From NCBI RefSeq assembly GCF_000739715.2, contig NZ_BBJC02000003.1, positions 205,199-269,198 of the forward strand: a DNA stretch of 64,000 nt. The letters are read 5' to 3'. This document shows, piece after piece, positions 56,596 through 64,000 of this stretch. Under the pieces are notes generated by a model. The model was not told where the DNA came from, did no database searches, and saw only the letters and a program-made list of their open reading frames with translations. Position numbers and translations under genes: made by a program. Source of the DNA: Falsirhodobacter sp. alg1. Its GTDB lineage: Bacteria; Pseudomonadota; Alphaproteobacteria; Rhodobacterales; Rhodobacteraceae. Numbering within the stretch: the first letter of the stretch is position 1; every line of letters begins with the position of its first letter.

Positions 56596-57632
56596 TGGAT
56601 CAGGGCCACCGATTTCAGAATCGCGAATACGCGGACGTTTTCGGCCAGACCCATTGCGGATGCGGATCGTGTGGTGATCCGGGCCACCAGGGCCGCCTCA
56701 CCTTTCAGCCGCAGGTGTACAAGCATCTGCGCGCCTTCGGTATGCAGGGCATCGATTTGCGCAGGCAGTATATTCAGCGCCGAAAGCCCTTGGGGATAAC
56801 GTGTTGACAGAACGATATCTTCTGCACTTATGCGTAGCCGCACTGTTCGGCCTACTGCAACATCGGCAGCCAGATGCAGGGTGCCTGCAGGTGTTTCGAT
56901 GGCGGTCAGACCGTCATCGGCGTGTTCGGTGACCTGACCCGTCAAAACACCCCCTGCCTCTCGGGGGCCAAGGCGCGGGGCGAGGGCCGGATCCGACAGC
57001 AACAGGTCCGGCGTTCCGATCCTGGCGACGCGCCCTGCGTCGATCAGCACAACACGATCCGCAAGGCGTGCAACCTCGGCGACGGAATGGCTGACATAGA
57101 GGATCGGAAGGCCCGCCTCATCGCGCAGCCGCTCCAGCCACGGCAGGATTTCTGCCTTGCGGGCGGGATCCAGTGCCGAAAGCGGCTCATCCATGATCAG
57201 CAGTTCGGGGTTCATCAGCAGTGCACGCCCGATGGCGACACGCTGCTGCTCCCCCCCCGAGAGGGATTGCGGATGCCGCGCCAGAAGATGGTCTATGCCC
57301 AGCATATCCATGACGCGCGGTAGGTGCCGGTCATCCGCGGCACCATACAGAAGGTTTTTCCGAACCGACATATGAGGGAACAGCCGCGTGTTCTGGAATA
57401 CATAACCGATACGTCTGCGGTAAGGAGGGGTCCATATACCGGGGGCGGACAATATGCGCCCGTTCAGCGCTATCTGGCCACTATCGGGCCGAACCAGCCC
57501 TGCCACGGCATTGGCAACAGTGGTCTTGCCTGCGCCCGAGCGGCCGAACAGGGCGGTAACGCCGCCTGCCGCTTCGAACGAAATGTCCAGTGCCAGCCCC
57601 GGAAACCTGTGGTGCACTTCAACCTGCAGCAT
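56586..57632 (-). CDS. modC: Molybdate ABC transporter ATPase ModC
   Basis: A 348-residue ModC. ATPase domain: Walker A GRSGAGKTTVANAV, signature LSGGEQQRVAIGRALL, Walker B LLIMDEPLSALD, H-loop LYVSHSVAEVARLAD. The C-terminal part (about 230-345) contains TOBE/Mop-like folds for oxyanion sensing. It overlaps modB by one base at the junction, and is the last gene of the leftward opg-mod cluster. Confidence 0.93.
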   Translation of the reverse strand: MLQVEVHHRFPGLALDISFEAAGGVTALFGRSGAGKTTVANAVAGLVRPDSGQIALNGRILSAPGIWTPPYRRRIGYVFQNTRLFPHMSVRKNLLYGAADDRHLPRVMDMLGIDHLLARHPQSLSGGEQQRVAIGRALLMNPELLIMDEPLSALDPARKAEILPWLERLRDEAGLPILYVSHSVAEVARLADRVVLIDAGRVARIGTPDLLLSDPALAPRLGPREAGGVLTGQVTEHADDGLTAIETPAGTLHLAADVAVGRTVRLRISAEDIVLSTRYPQGLSALNILPAQIDALHTEGAQMLVHLRLKGEAALVARITTRSASAMGLAENVRVFAILKSVALIHHS

Positions 57633-58321
57633 CAGGACCCCATCCTTCGGGCCAATCTGCGGGCAAGGATTTCCGAAACAAGAATTGCTCCCATCGAGAT
57701 CATCACCGATATGCCGACCAGTCGCAGTGCCCGTGCTTCCCCGCCCGGGGCCTGCAGCAGCGCATAGATGGCTGAGGGGACCGTCTGCGTTACCCCCGGT
57801 ATGCTAGAAACAAAGGTTATCGTTGCCCCGAATTCGCCCATTGCCTTGGCAAAGGCGAGTATCGTTCCTGCGATTATGCCGGGCAGCGCCAAAGGCAGTG
57901 TGATCGTGGCGAATACGCGCAGCGGGCTTGCACCCAAGGTGGAGGCGGCGGCCTCTATCCCCTGATCAATCATTTCTATCGACAGGCGGATGGCCCTGAC
58001 CATCAACGGAAACGCCATGATGGCGGCCGCCAGTGCCGCTCCGGTCCAGTTGAAGGAAAACACGATGCCGATTTCTGCAAGGGCGGATCCCACCGGACCG
58101 CGTCGCCCGAATGTTATCAGCAGCAAATAGCCGGTAACCACAGGGGGCAGGATCAGGGGAAGATGCACGATGGCATTCAACAGATCCCGCCCCGGGAACC
58201 GGCATCTTGCCAGAATATAGGCGATAAAAATACCCAAGGGGAGGCTGGCGATCGTGGCCACCGCAGACACGCGAAGGGACAGGAAGATTGCCTGCCATTC
58301 CTCTGCGGTGAAAATATCCAT
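57632..58321 (-). CDS. modB: Molybdate ABC transporter permease ModB
   Basis: A 229-residue inner-membrane permease with five or six helices; the EAA-type loop is GIEAAASTLGASPLRVFATITLPLALPGIIAGTILAFAKAMGEFGATI, the usual ModB signature. The start is MDIFTAEEWQAIFLSLRVS at 58321; a longer frame to 58426 reads into modA. It begins one base after the modA stop. Confidence 0.93.
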   Translation of the reverse strand: MDIFTAEEWQAIFLSLRVSAVATIASLPLGIFIAYILARCRFPGRDLLNAIVHLPLILPPVVTGYLLLITFGRRGPVGSALAEIGIVFSFNWTGAALAAAIMAFPLMVRAIRLSIEMIDQGIEAAASTLGASPLRVFATITLPLALPGIIAGTILAFAKAMGEFGATITFVSSIPGVTQTVPSAIYALLQAPGGEARALRLVGISVMISMGAILVSEILARRLARRMGS

Positions 58322-58322
58322 A

Positions 58323-59057
58323 TCAGTCCGGAACCTTGAACCCCTGAGACTTGAAGATGGTAGCTGCCTCATCGCCCTGCAGATAGGCCAAAAAGCCCGT
58401 GGCTGCTTTTTCATCAGCACCGTCAATCAGGGCGATCGGGTAGATGATCGGATCATGGGCCGTGTCGCTGATGGTGCCCACCACCTTCACGCGCGGTTCG
58501 GCAATTGCATCGGTTGCATAGACGACGCCGTATGGCGCCTCACCTGTTGCGACAAGGGCAAGGGCAGATCGTACATTGTCGGCCTGCGCGACCTGTGGGG
58601 CAACGCCATTCCAGATACCCAAGGATGTCAGAGCCTGCTTGCCATAAATCCCTGCAGGCACGGAATCAACGAAGGCCATCGCCAATTTGCCGCCATTCAA
58701 CGAGGACAGCACATCGGGGGCCATTGGTGCTGCATCGGGAGAACCGACGAACACAAGCGAATTGCCTAGAAAATCCTTACGCGAGCCGGGTATGACCAGC
58801 CCTTCTTCCTCCACCGCGTCCATCCATTCGGTCGAGGCAGAGATGAAGATATCTGCCGGTGCCCCGGCAATGATCTGTTTGGCAAGAACCGAGGAGCCGG
58901 CATAGGACACAGTTATGTCGTCCCCGCTTTCGGCCTCCCATTTTGGCGTGATTTCATCCAGAGCGGTTTTCATGCTGGCGGCGGCAAAGACCGTTACATT
59001 ATCTGCCATGACGGGCAGGGGCGACAGCATGAAAACCGTCAGGAGTATCCGAAGCAT
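58323..59057 (-). CDS. modA: Molybdate-binding protein ModA
   Basis: A periplasmic binding protein of 244 residues (start ATG 59057, GAGG six bases upstream; an ATG at 59069 is also possible). Signal peptide MLRILLTVFMLSPLPVMA. Core motifs FAAASMKTALDEI, VSYAGSSVLAKQI, GAPADIFISASTEWMD and the anion-binding loops fit ModA of group II. It begins just after opgH, so molybdate uptake may be transcribed from the opg promoter; no ModE palindrome is visible before it. Confidence 0.92.
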   Translation of the reverse strand: MLRILLTVFMLSPLPVMADNVTVFAAASMKTALDEITPKWEAESGDDITVSYAGSSVLAKQIIAGAPADIFISASTEWMDAVEEEGLVIPGSRKDFLGNSLVFVGSPDAAPMAPDVLSSLNGGKLAMAFVDSVPAGIYGKQALTSLGIWNGVAPQVAQADNVRSALALVATGEAPYGVVYATDAIAEPRVKVVGTISDTAHDPIIYPIALIDGADEKAATGFLAYLQGDEAATIFKSQGFKVPD

Positions 59058-59073
59058 TCTTGCCCTCATATAT

Positions 59074-60858
59074 CTAGATGTGTGCGGGCTGCCCGACTGC
59101 CGGATCGGATGGCACCTCGGGGTTGTCCTGCCAGCGCGCCAGATAGCGGTCCTGTAGCAACATGACGGGCGAAGGATTGATTTCCAGGGGCGTCAGAAAT
59201 GTGCGTGTGGTGCTGGCCTTGGATGTCCATGATACGACATAGGGCGCCACGATCATGGGGACGGCAATTGGCAACAGCCACGGCACAAGGCCGGGTGCCA
59301 GATACCATGTGGCCGCCAGACCGCAGACACCGGTCAATACGATCCACCATGTTGCAGCCCAGGATTCGCCCAAGGCCAGCGTTCCATCGCCACGATTGTT
59401 CGTGGGCCAGCCGCCATCGGCCCCCAGCACGACCTGCATCACCGAACGTGTTTGGAACATCATCAGGATGGGGGCATTGATCGATGACAGGACCAGTTCT
59501 GCCAGTGTCGAGCCGAAGACCAGCCCGGAGCCGCCGAAACGCCGTGCCCTGCCGGACGTCATCGCATCCGCAGCCACCAGCAGCTTTGGAAGGAACAGAA
59601 GGCCGAAAATGCCGATGGCCAGACCGATAGCTTTCCACGTTTCGTCCGAAGGAAATACCGGGAAAGGCCAGCCTTCGACAGGAAAGTAGTTGAGGGGCGG
59701 TGCAAACCATGGTGCCGCAATTGACGCCATCAGGAAGCCCAGCCAGAACAAGGGGGAGATATAGCTCAGGATGCCCTGAATGAAAACGAAACGGTTCCAC
59801 ATCCGCAGGCCCGGAGCGCCGACAATCTTTGAATGCTGAAGGTTGCCCTGACACCAGCGGCGATCACGCTTGGCATGGTCAACAATGTTTTCGGGGCCTT
59901 CCTCGAAGCTGCCGGCCAGATCATCGTCCAACCGGACAACCCAACCAGCGCGGGCCAGAAGGGCGGCCTCGACGTAATCATGGCTCATGATATGCCCGCC
60001 GAACGGCGGTTTTCCCGGAAGTTCCGGCAAGCCGCAGCTCTCGGCAAAGGCGCGGCAGCGCACGATTGCATTATGGCCCCAGAACGGACCCGTCCGCCCC
60101 TGCATCATTGCCAGCCCGCGGGCAAAGATCGGTGAATGGAAGCTGGCAGAGAATTGCATCGCGCGTCCGAAGCGCGCAGTTGAGCGTGTTACCTTCGGAA
60201 GGGTTTGCAGAAGGCCAAGGGTGGTGTCCGCCTCCATCCGACGCGCCATTTCGACGATGGTGTCGCCTTCCATCAGGCTGTCGGCATCAAGGATCAGTGC
60301 AAAATCATAGGCAGCACCAGAACGTTGGAAGAAATCCTCGATATTGCCGGCTTTGCGCCCTGCATTGGATTCCCGCCGACGATAGAACATGCGGCCCTCA
60401 CCGTCGCATTCCGCCAGAAGCCGGTCGTACCACTCCATTTCCAGCGCTGCGATGTCATCCTTGCGAGTGTCCGACAGGATCGCGAAATGGAAATGGTCCG
60501 AATAGCCCGTAGCCTTCAATGAGGCATCCATGGCGGCAATGCGGGAATAAACGGTTACCGGATCTTCGTTATAAACGGGAACGAGGATTGCGGTCCTGGT
60601 TGACAGGCCTTCAAACGGCGGCAGTGCAGGAGGTTTGGCGCGCGACATCATGCCAAGGACAGCCTGCATGGCCCCCCACGCAAGCCAGAAGGTGGAGACG
60701 AGGATAAAGGCTGCGCGCACGATATCCATGGCGTCCAGCCCGTCGGACCATCCAAACTGCAGGAACAAAAGAAAAGCCCCGCCTGCAGCCACCAAGCTGA
60801 AGACGAGACCGAGCAGGCGCGCTGCGCTTGCCTCCGAAGGGCCGTTGGCTTTCGCCAT
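59074..60858 (-). CDS. opgH: Periplasmic glucan glucosyltransferase OpgH (MdoH)
   Basis: A 594-residue membrane GT2 enzyme that makes the linear backbone of osmoregulated periplasmic glucans from UDP-glucose. Motifs: VPVYNEDPVTVYSRI, LILDADSLMEGD (DxD), a third Asp in GGHIMSHDYVEAALL and RRWCQGNLQ (the QxxRW equivalent). Helices flank the domain (27-47, 350-420, 450-540). It is shorter than E. coli OpgH (847) because the N-terminal segment is missing, as in other alphaproteobacteria. It starts three bases after opgI. Confidence 0.92.
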   Translation of the reverse strand: MAKANGPSEASAARLLGLVFSLVAAGGAFLLFLQFGWSDGLDAMDIVRAAFILVSTFWLAWGAMQAVLGMMSRAKPPALPPFEGLSTRTAILVPVYNEDPVTVYSRIAAMDASLKATGYSDHFHFAILSDTRKDDIAALEMEWYDRLLAECDGEGRMFYRRRESNAGRKAGNIEDFFQRSGAAYDFALILDADSLMEGDTIVEMARRMEADTTLGLLQTLPKVTRSTARFGRAMQFSASFHSPIFARGLAMMQGRTGPFWGHNAIVRCRAFAESCGLPELPGKPPFGGHIMSHDYVEAALLARAGWVVRLDDDLAGSFEEGPENIVDHAKRDRRWCQGNLQHSKIVGAPGLRMWNRFVFIQGILSYISPLFWLGFLMASIAAPWFAPPLNYFPVEGWPFPVFPSDETWKAIGLAIGIFGLLFLPKLLVAADAMTSGRARRFGGSGLVFGSTLAELVLSSINAPILMMFQTRSVMQVVLGADGGWPTNNRGDGTLALGESWAATWWIVLTGVCGLAATWYLAPGLVPWLLPIAVPMIVAPYVVSWTSKASTTRTFLTPLEINPSPVMLLQDRYLARWQDNPEVPSDPAVGQPAHI

Positions 60859-60861
60859 ATT

Positions 60862-61023
60862 CTAGTTACCTGCGCGCGACATAAGAGGAAGAAACAGCTT
60901 GCGGAGCGAGAAACCCGATTCCCTTGTCAGCACCTGCTTGGGCATGGCCAAAGGGGCCTCGGGCAGGCTGCCACGGGGCGGGGTGTCCGGCGTCTGGGTT
61001 TCAGAAGGGGTAACCGACGTCAT
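60862..61023 (-). CDS. opgI: Small protein between opgG and opgH (OpgI-like)
   Basis: A 53-residue protein, MTSVTPSETQTPDTPPRG then a hydrophobic/basic end (FSLRKLFLPLMSRAGN). Its ATG overlaps the opgG stop (ATGA) and it ends three bases before opgH, so it is read as a coupled gene. Rhodobacter sphaeroides has an opgGIH operon in which opgI has no known function; position supports the same identity here, sequence similarity is not verified. A Pro-rich linker with an amphipathic tail is the only visible structure. Confidence 0.6.
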   Translation of the reverse strand: MTSVTPSETQTPDTPPRGSLPEAPLAMPKQVLTRESGFSLRKLFLPLMSRAGN

Positions 61024-62669
61024 GCGTTGATCCATTGATAAAGCCACGTCTCTGAAAGTTTCCGTCCATAACCCGCCAGATGCGCGCCCAGTTCCACAAT
61101 CGCATCGGCATTTCCCGAAATATCCAAGACCAGACGCCACATATCAGTACCGGAAATCCGTTCAAGCGTGCTGTTTTCAAGCTGGCCGTTCTGGATGTTT
61201 ATGACAGGCTCCAGCTTCGCCTCAAGCGGCAGGTTTGCGATTACGCCGCCACGGAAATCGATAACGAATTTCCGCAAGTTCTCACCGTTCTGCAGGCCCG
61301 ATACACCGCCGACACCGGACCGCGTTTCGTAAATATAGGCAAGCGAATCCCGCGGGTTGGCCGACATGCCACCCCAGCGCAATGAATAGGCGTATTCGCG
61401 GGAATCACCCGCCTTGAACTCTCCCTCCGGAACCCAGAAGGCGACGATATTGTCGTTGACCTCGGAATCCGTCGGGATCTCGACCAGCCGCACGGCGCCA
61501 TTGCCCCAATCGCCAATCGGCTCGACCAAGGCAGAGGGGCGACGCTCGTAATGCGCCTCAAGATCCTGAAAGCTTTCGAATTCCCGGTCGCGTTGGTACA
61601 GGCCGAAGGACCGCGGAGACTTTTCGCCAAAATACGATCCACCCAGGCGCGGCGGGTTGTTCAATGGGCGCCACAGAATCTCGCCATTCGGGCGTTCGAT
61701 CCTCAGGCCATCCGAATCATGCACATTCGGGCGGAAGTCATCAAAATCGGAACGGTTGGTTTCCGAGAACAGATACATCGATGTAAGCGGTGCCACACCT
61801 AGCTGGGTGACATCGTTGCGGGCAAAAATGCGGGCGGTGACGATCATCACCGTCTCGTCGCCCGGCGTGATGACAAAGCGATAGGCCCCGGTGACGGAGG
61901 GACTTTCCAAGGCAGCGTAGACAACCACGGTCTGCGATCCGTCCGCGGGCTTTTCCAGATAGAATCGGGAGAAACGCGGAAACTCTTCCTGTGCGTTGGC
62001 CGCGGTGTTGATGGCCAGCCCACGGGCCGAGAGCCCGTAGCTGTTGCCCCGACCCAAGGCCCGGAAATAGGACGCGCCGAGGAATGCCACCAGCTCGTCA
62101 TAGGTATCCGGGCGGTTGATCGGCGTGGACAGGCGGAAACCGGCAACACCCGGCAGCTCCAGATGTGGCCGGAACCGCTCGGCAAGGTTGTTGCGGTATT
62201 CGAAATCATCGGTCGAGAACTGCATCTCGGTCGAGTTGCCGTCCCGCACTTCAAACATCTGAACGGGTTCGCTGTACAGCCAGCCCATGTGAAAGGCTGC
62301 GACGCGGAACAGACTGCCGGTATTATCCGCCCAACGTGTGCGGTCTGTACGGAAATTGATACTGCGATAATCGTCATATTGCAGATTGCCGAGCGCCCCG
62401 GTCGGCTTGGCCGGCGCCTTGTAGGGCTGGGACGCATTCTGACGCATTTCATCCGTCAGCAGATCGAAGCTGAAACTGGTCGAGACCGGCGGGGTCGGGG
62501 CCACAGGCTCCGTTGGCGGAGTCGGTGCCGGTAGCGGTTCCTGCGGCGGCGGGGCCGCTTCTTGTGCAAGGGCAGGGAGCGCGCCGAATGCCGTTATTGC
62601 GGCACCGCTTGCAAGCAGGCTGCGGCGGGTAAGGCCGGTCGCCGAATGTGTCACACGTTGTTTGAGCAA
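61020..62669 (-). CDS. opgG: Glucan biosynthesis protein OpgG (MdoG)
   Basis: A 549-residue periplasmic protein for branching and export of osmoregulated glucans. It has a twin-arginine signal (TRRSLLASGAAITAFGALPALA) instead of a Sec signal, then a Pro-rich spacer (EAAPPPQEPLPAPTPP) and the OpgG beta-sandwich fold starting FSFDLLTDEMRQNA. Motifs PYKAPAKPTGALGNLQYDDYRSINFR and VEIPTDSEVNDNIVAFWVP fit. The likely start is TTG at 62669 (GGAA upstream); a GTG five codons later is possible. It is divergent from pstS. Confidence 0.88.
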   Translation of the reverse strand: MLKQRVTHSATGLTRRSLLASGAAITAFGALPALAQEAAPPPQEPLPAPTPPTEPVAPTPPVSTSFSFDLLTDEMRQNASQPYKAPAKPTGALGNLQYDDYRSINFRTDRTRWADNTGSLFRVAAFHMGWLYSEPVQMFEVRDGNSTEMQFSTDDFEYRNNLAERFRPHLELPGVAGFRLSTPINRPDTYDELVAFLGASYFRALGRGNSYGLSARGLAINTAANAQEEFPRFSRFYLEKPADGSQTVVVYAALESPSVTGAYRFVITPGDETVMIVTARIFARNDVTQLGVAPLTSMYLFSETNRSDFDDFRPNVHDSDGLRIERPNGEILWRPLNNPPRLGGSYFGEKSPRSFGLYQRDREFESFQDLEAHYERRPSALVEPIGDWGNGAVRLVEIPTDSEVNDNIVAFWVPEGEFKAGDSREYAYSLRWGGMSANPRDSLAYIYETRSGVGGVSGLQNGENLRKFVIDFRGGVIANLPLEAKLEPVINIQNGQLENSTLERISGTDMWRLVLDISGNADAIVELGAHLAGYGRKLSETWLYQWINA

Positions 62670-62847
62670 GTCAGATTCCAGCCGATGAACAAATTATCTT
62701 ATGTTGCGTATATTGCGCGGGAAACAGGAGTGGCAAGGAACGAGCGCCATAACTGCCTCATTTGGGCGCAAATTTGCCAAATATGACATGGTTCACCGCC
62801 TGTTTCCTATGCGCGGGATGTGACAGAATGATCAGGCGCGGCCTGCG

Positions 62848-62865
62848 GTGTCATAAAACTGTCAC
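62848..62865 (+). promoter_or_regulatory. PHO box upstream of pstS
   Basis: GTGTCATAAAACTGTCAC: two direct TGTCA repeats eleven bases apart, the PhoB-binding consensus (CTGTCAT-N4-CTGTCAC) with one mismatch. It lies 95-112 nt upstream of the pstS start. It predicts induction under phosphate limitation. Confidence 0.85.
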
Positions 62866-62959
62866 CTTGGTTTTACATTGTAGTCGCAATTCGCCGATAC
62901 CCCATGCGGCGACGGAGCCTGCTGAGGCATCCGAATGTCGCAATCCATAGGAGACAGAG

Positions 62960-63988
62960 ATGTCCTTCATGAAAATCACCGCATCCGGCCTTGCCATTAC
63001 TGTTGCATGTGCCGCCGCCGCTTCGGCCCAAAGCCGCGATCAGGTTCAGGTTGCCGGCTCGTCAACGGTATTGCCCTATGCAACGATCGTTGCAGAGTCT
63101 TTCGGTGAGAATTTCGATTTCCCGACACCTGTCGTTCAATCGGGCGGTTCGTCGGCCGGCCTGCAGCAGTTCTGTCAGGGCATCGGTGAGAACACTCCTG
63201 ACATCGCGAACTCTTCGCGCCTTATCCGCGAAAGCGAGATTGCGACCTGTGCCGAAAACGGCGTGACCGACATCATGCACGTCCAGATCGGCTATGACGG
63301 CATCGTCTTTGCTTCGGACATCAACGGTCCCGAGTTCGCCTTTACCCCGGCGGACATCTACAAGGGCCTGGCTGCACAGCTGGTCGTTGACGGTGAGCTG
63401 GTTGCGAACCCCAACACGACCTGGAACGAAGTGAACCCCGACCTGCCGGAGCAGCCGATCATCGCGTTCATTCCGGGCACCAAGCACGGCACCCGCGAAG
63501 TGTTCGAAGAGAAGGTTCTGGCCGCAGGCTGTGAAGAATCCGGCGCGATGGAAGAAATCACCGCCATGAGCGATGAGGATACTGCCGAAGCCGCTTGCGT
63601 TGCGACCCGCACTGACGGCCGCTCGGTCGACATCGACGGCGATTACACCGAAACGCTGGCACGTATCCAGTCGGACAGCAACGGTATCGGCGTATTCGGC
63701 CTGTCGTTCTACGAAAACAACATGAACACGCTGCAAGTTGCAACGATGTCGGGTGTCGTTCCGTCGACGGAGACCATCGCATCGGGAGAATATCCTGTTT
63801 CGCGCCCGCTGCAATTCTACGTCAAGAAGGCGCATATCGGCGTTATCCCGGGCCTGAAGGAATTCGTCGAATTCTTCGTGTCTGATGACATGGCTGGCCC
63901 GAACGGCCCGCTGGCAGCCTACGGTCTGGTTTCGGACCCCGAGCTTGCAGCAACGCAAGCGGCTGTCGAAGCTGAAGAAACAATGTAA
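62960..63988 (+). CDS. pstS: Phosphate-binding protein PstS
   Basis: A 342-residue periplasmic phosphate-binding protein of the high-affinity PstSCAB importer, complete in the window. Signal peptide ends AAASA; mature motifs VQVAGSSTVLPYATIVAESF, PVVQSGGSSAGLQQFCQG, DIANSSRLIR and IPGTKHGTREVFEEKV are phosphate-contact segments. The gene is behind a PHO box; pstC would be expected next, outside the window. The 290-nt gap to opgG holds both promoters. Confidence 0.93.
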   Translation: MSFMKITASGLAITVACAAAASAQSRDQVQVAGSSTVLPYATIVAESFGENFDFPTPVVQSGGSSAGLQQFCQGIGENTPDIANSSRLIRESEIATCAENGVTDIMHVQIGYDGIVFASDINGPEFAFTPADIYKGLAAQLVVDGELVANPNTTWNEVNPDLPEQPIIAFIPGTKHGTREVFEEKVLAAGCEESGAMEEITAMSDEDTAEAACVATRTDGRSVDIDGDYTETLARIQSDSNGIGVFGLSFYENNMNTLQVATMSGVVPSTETIASGEYPVSRPLQFYVKKAHIGVIPGLKEFVEFFVSDDMAGPNGPLAAYGLVSDPELAATQAAVEAEETM

Positions 63989-64000
63989 GACGGCTTTGGC

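Noticed and set aside
60862..61140. A 92-residue version of the opgI gene
   Set aside because: The longer frame would run 117 nt into opgG in another frame; the ATGA start at 61023 is better supported.

Overview
The window is one contiguous piece of an alphaproteobacterial chromosome, most likely Rhodobacterales/Rhodobacteraceae; I cannot name the genus. The evidence is the mix of lineage-typical blocks: cobS-cobT, a J-domain gene divergent from bolA, ndufa12-mlaD-DUF2155, rplU-rpmA-GNAT-obgE-proB-proA, chpT with a DUF3553 gene, olsB-olsA ornithine-lipid genes, an opgG-opgI-opgH order known from Rhodobacter, a fused mrpAB antiporter gene, and an alphaproteobacterial PHO box before pstS. Most of the sequence is core housekeeping DNA with moderately high GC, densely packed genes and many ATGA/GTGA stop-start overlaps. 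I saw no insertion sequence, phage gene, integrase or CRISPR array.

Layout. 0-8 kb: 3' end of rnd, a lipoprotein, sufE, a leftward cobS-cobT-pepP operon, a short-chain dehydrogenase, a J-domain protein and bolA. 8-16.5 kb: pepN, an acyltransferase, a lytic transglycosylase, gatB, dctA, tgt. 16.6-24 kb: proteostasis (lon, clpP, clpX), an HU-like gene, tRNA-Val, and the ndufa12-mlaD-DUF2155 cluster. 24-25.4 kb: an AzgA-type purine permease. 25.4-40.5 kb: an accessory block for uronic acids and alginate (below). 40.6-50.5 kb: tRNA-Ser, DUF2059, ribosomal proteins L21/L27, obgE, proline synthesis, chpT, ornithine-lipid synthesis, a thiE-like gene and a trmJ-like methylase. 50.5-56.6 kb: a complete six-gene Mrp/Pha cation-proton antiporter operon. 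56.6-62.7 kb: leftward opgG-opgI-opgH-modA-modB-modC. 62.96-63.99 kb: pstS behind a PHO box.

The most interesting part is 25.8-40.5 kb. A rightward operon encodes close relatives of the Sphingomonas A1 alginate ABC importer (AlgS, AlgM1, AlgM2, AlgQ), then a signal-peptide-less PL15 exo-alginate lyase resembling Agrobacterium Atu3025, then an SDR resembling the DEH reductase that makes 2-keto-3-deoxygluconate (KDG). To its left are a FadR/UxuR-type GntR regulator, a leftward TRAP transporter operon (dctP, dctQ, dctM) ending in a MATE efflux gene, and a mannonate dehydratase (manD) whose product is also KDG. The TRAP and alginate operons carry the same 20-bp promoter element (18 of 20 identical, same orientation, with a GntR-like CTGGTATACTAG core), so they probably form one regulon. 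KDG kinase, KDPG aldolase, endo-lyases and an outer-membrane alginate porin are absent here. The cell therefore probably takes up alginate oligomers made by others and finishes catabolism with enzymes encoded elsewhere.

Starts were moved inward from the longest reading frame when a Shine-Dalgarno site, family length or stop-start overlap pointed to an internal codon; this is stated where done. Family assignments rest on motifs and remembered homologues, not on a database search.
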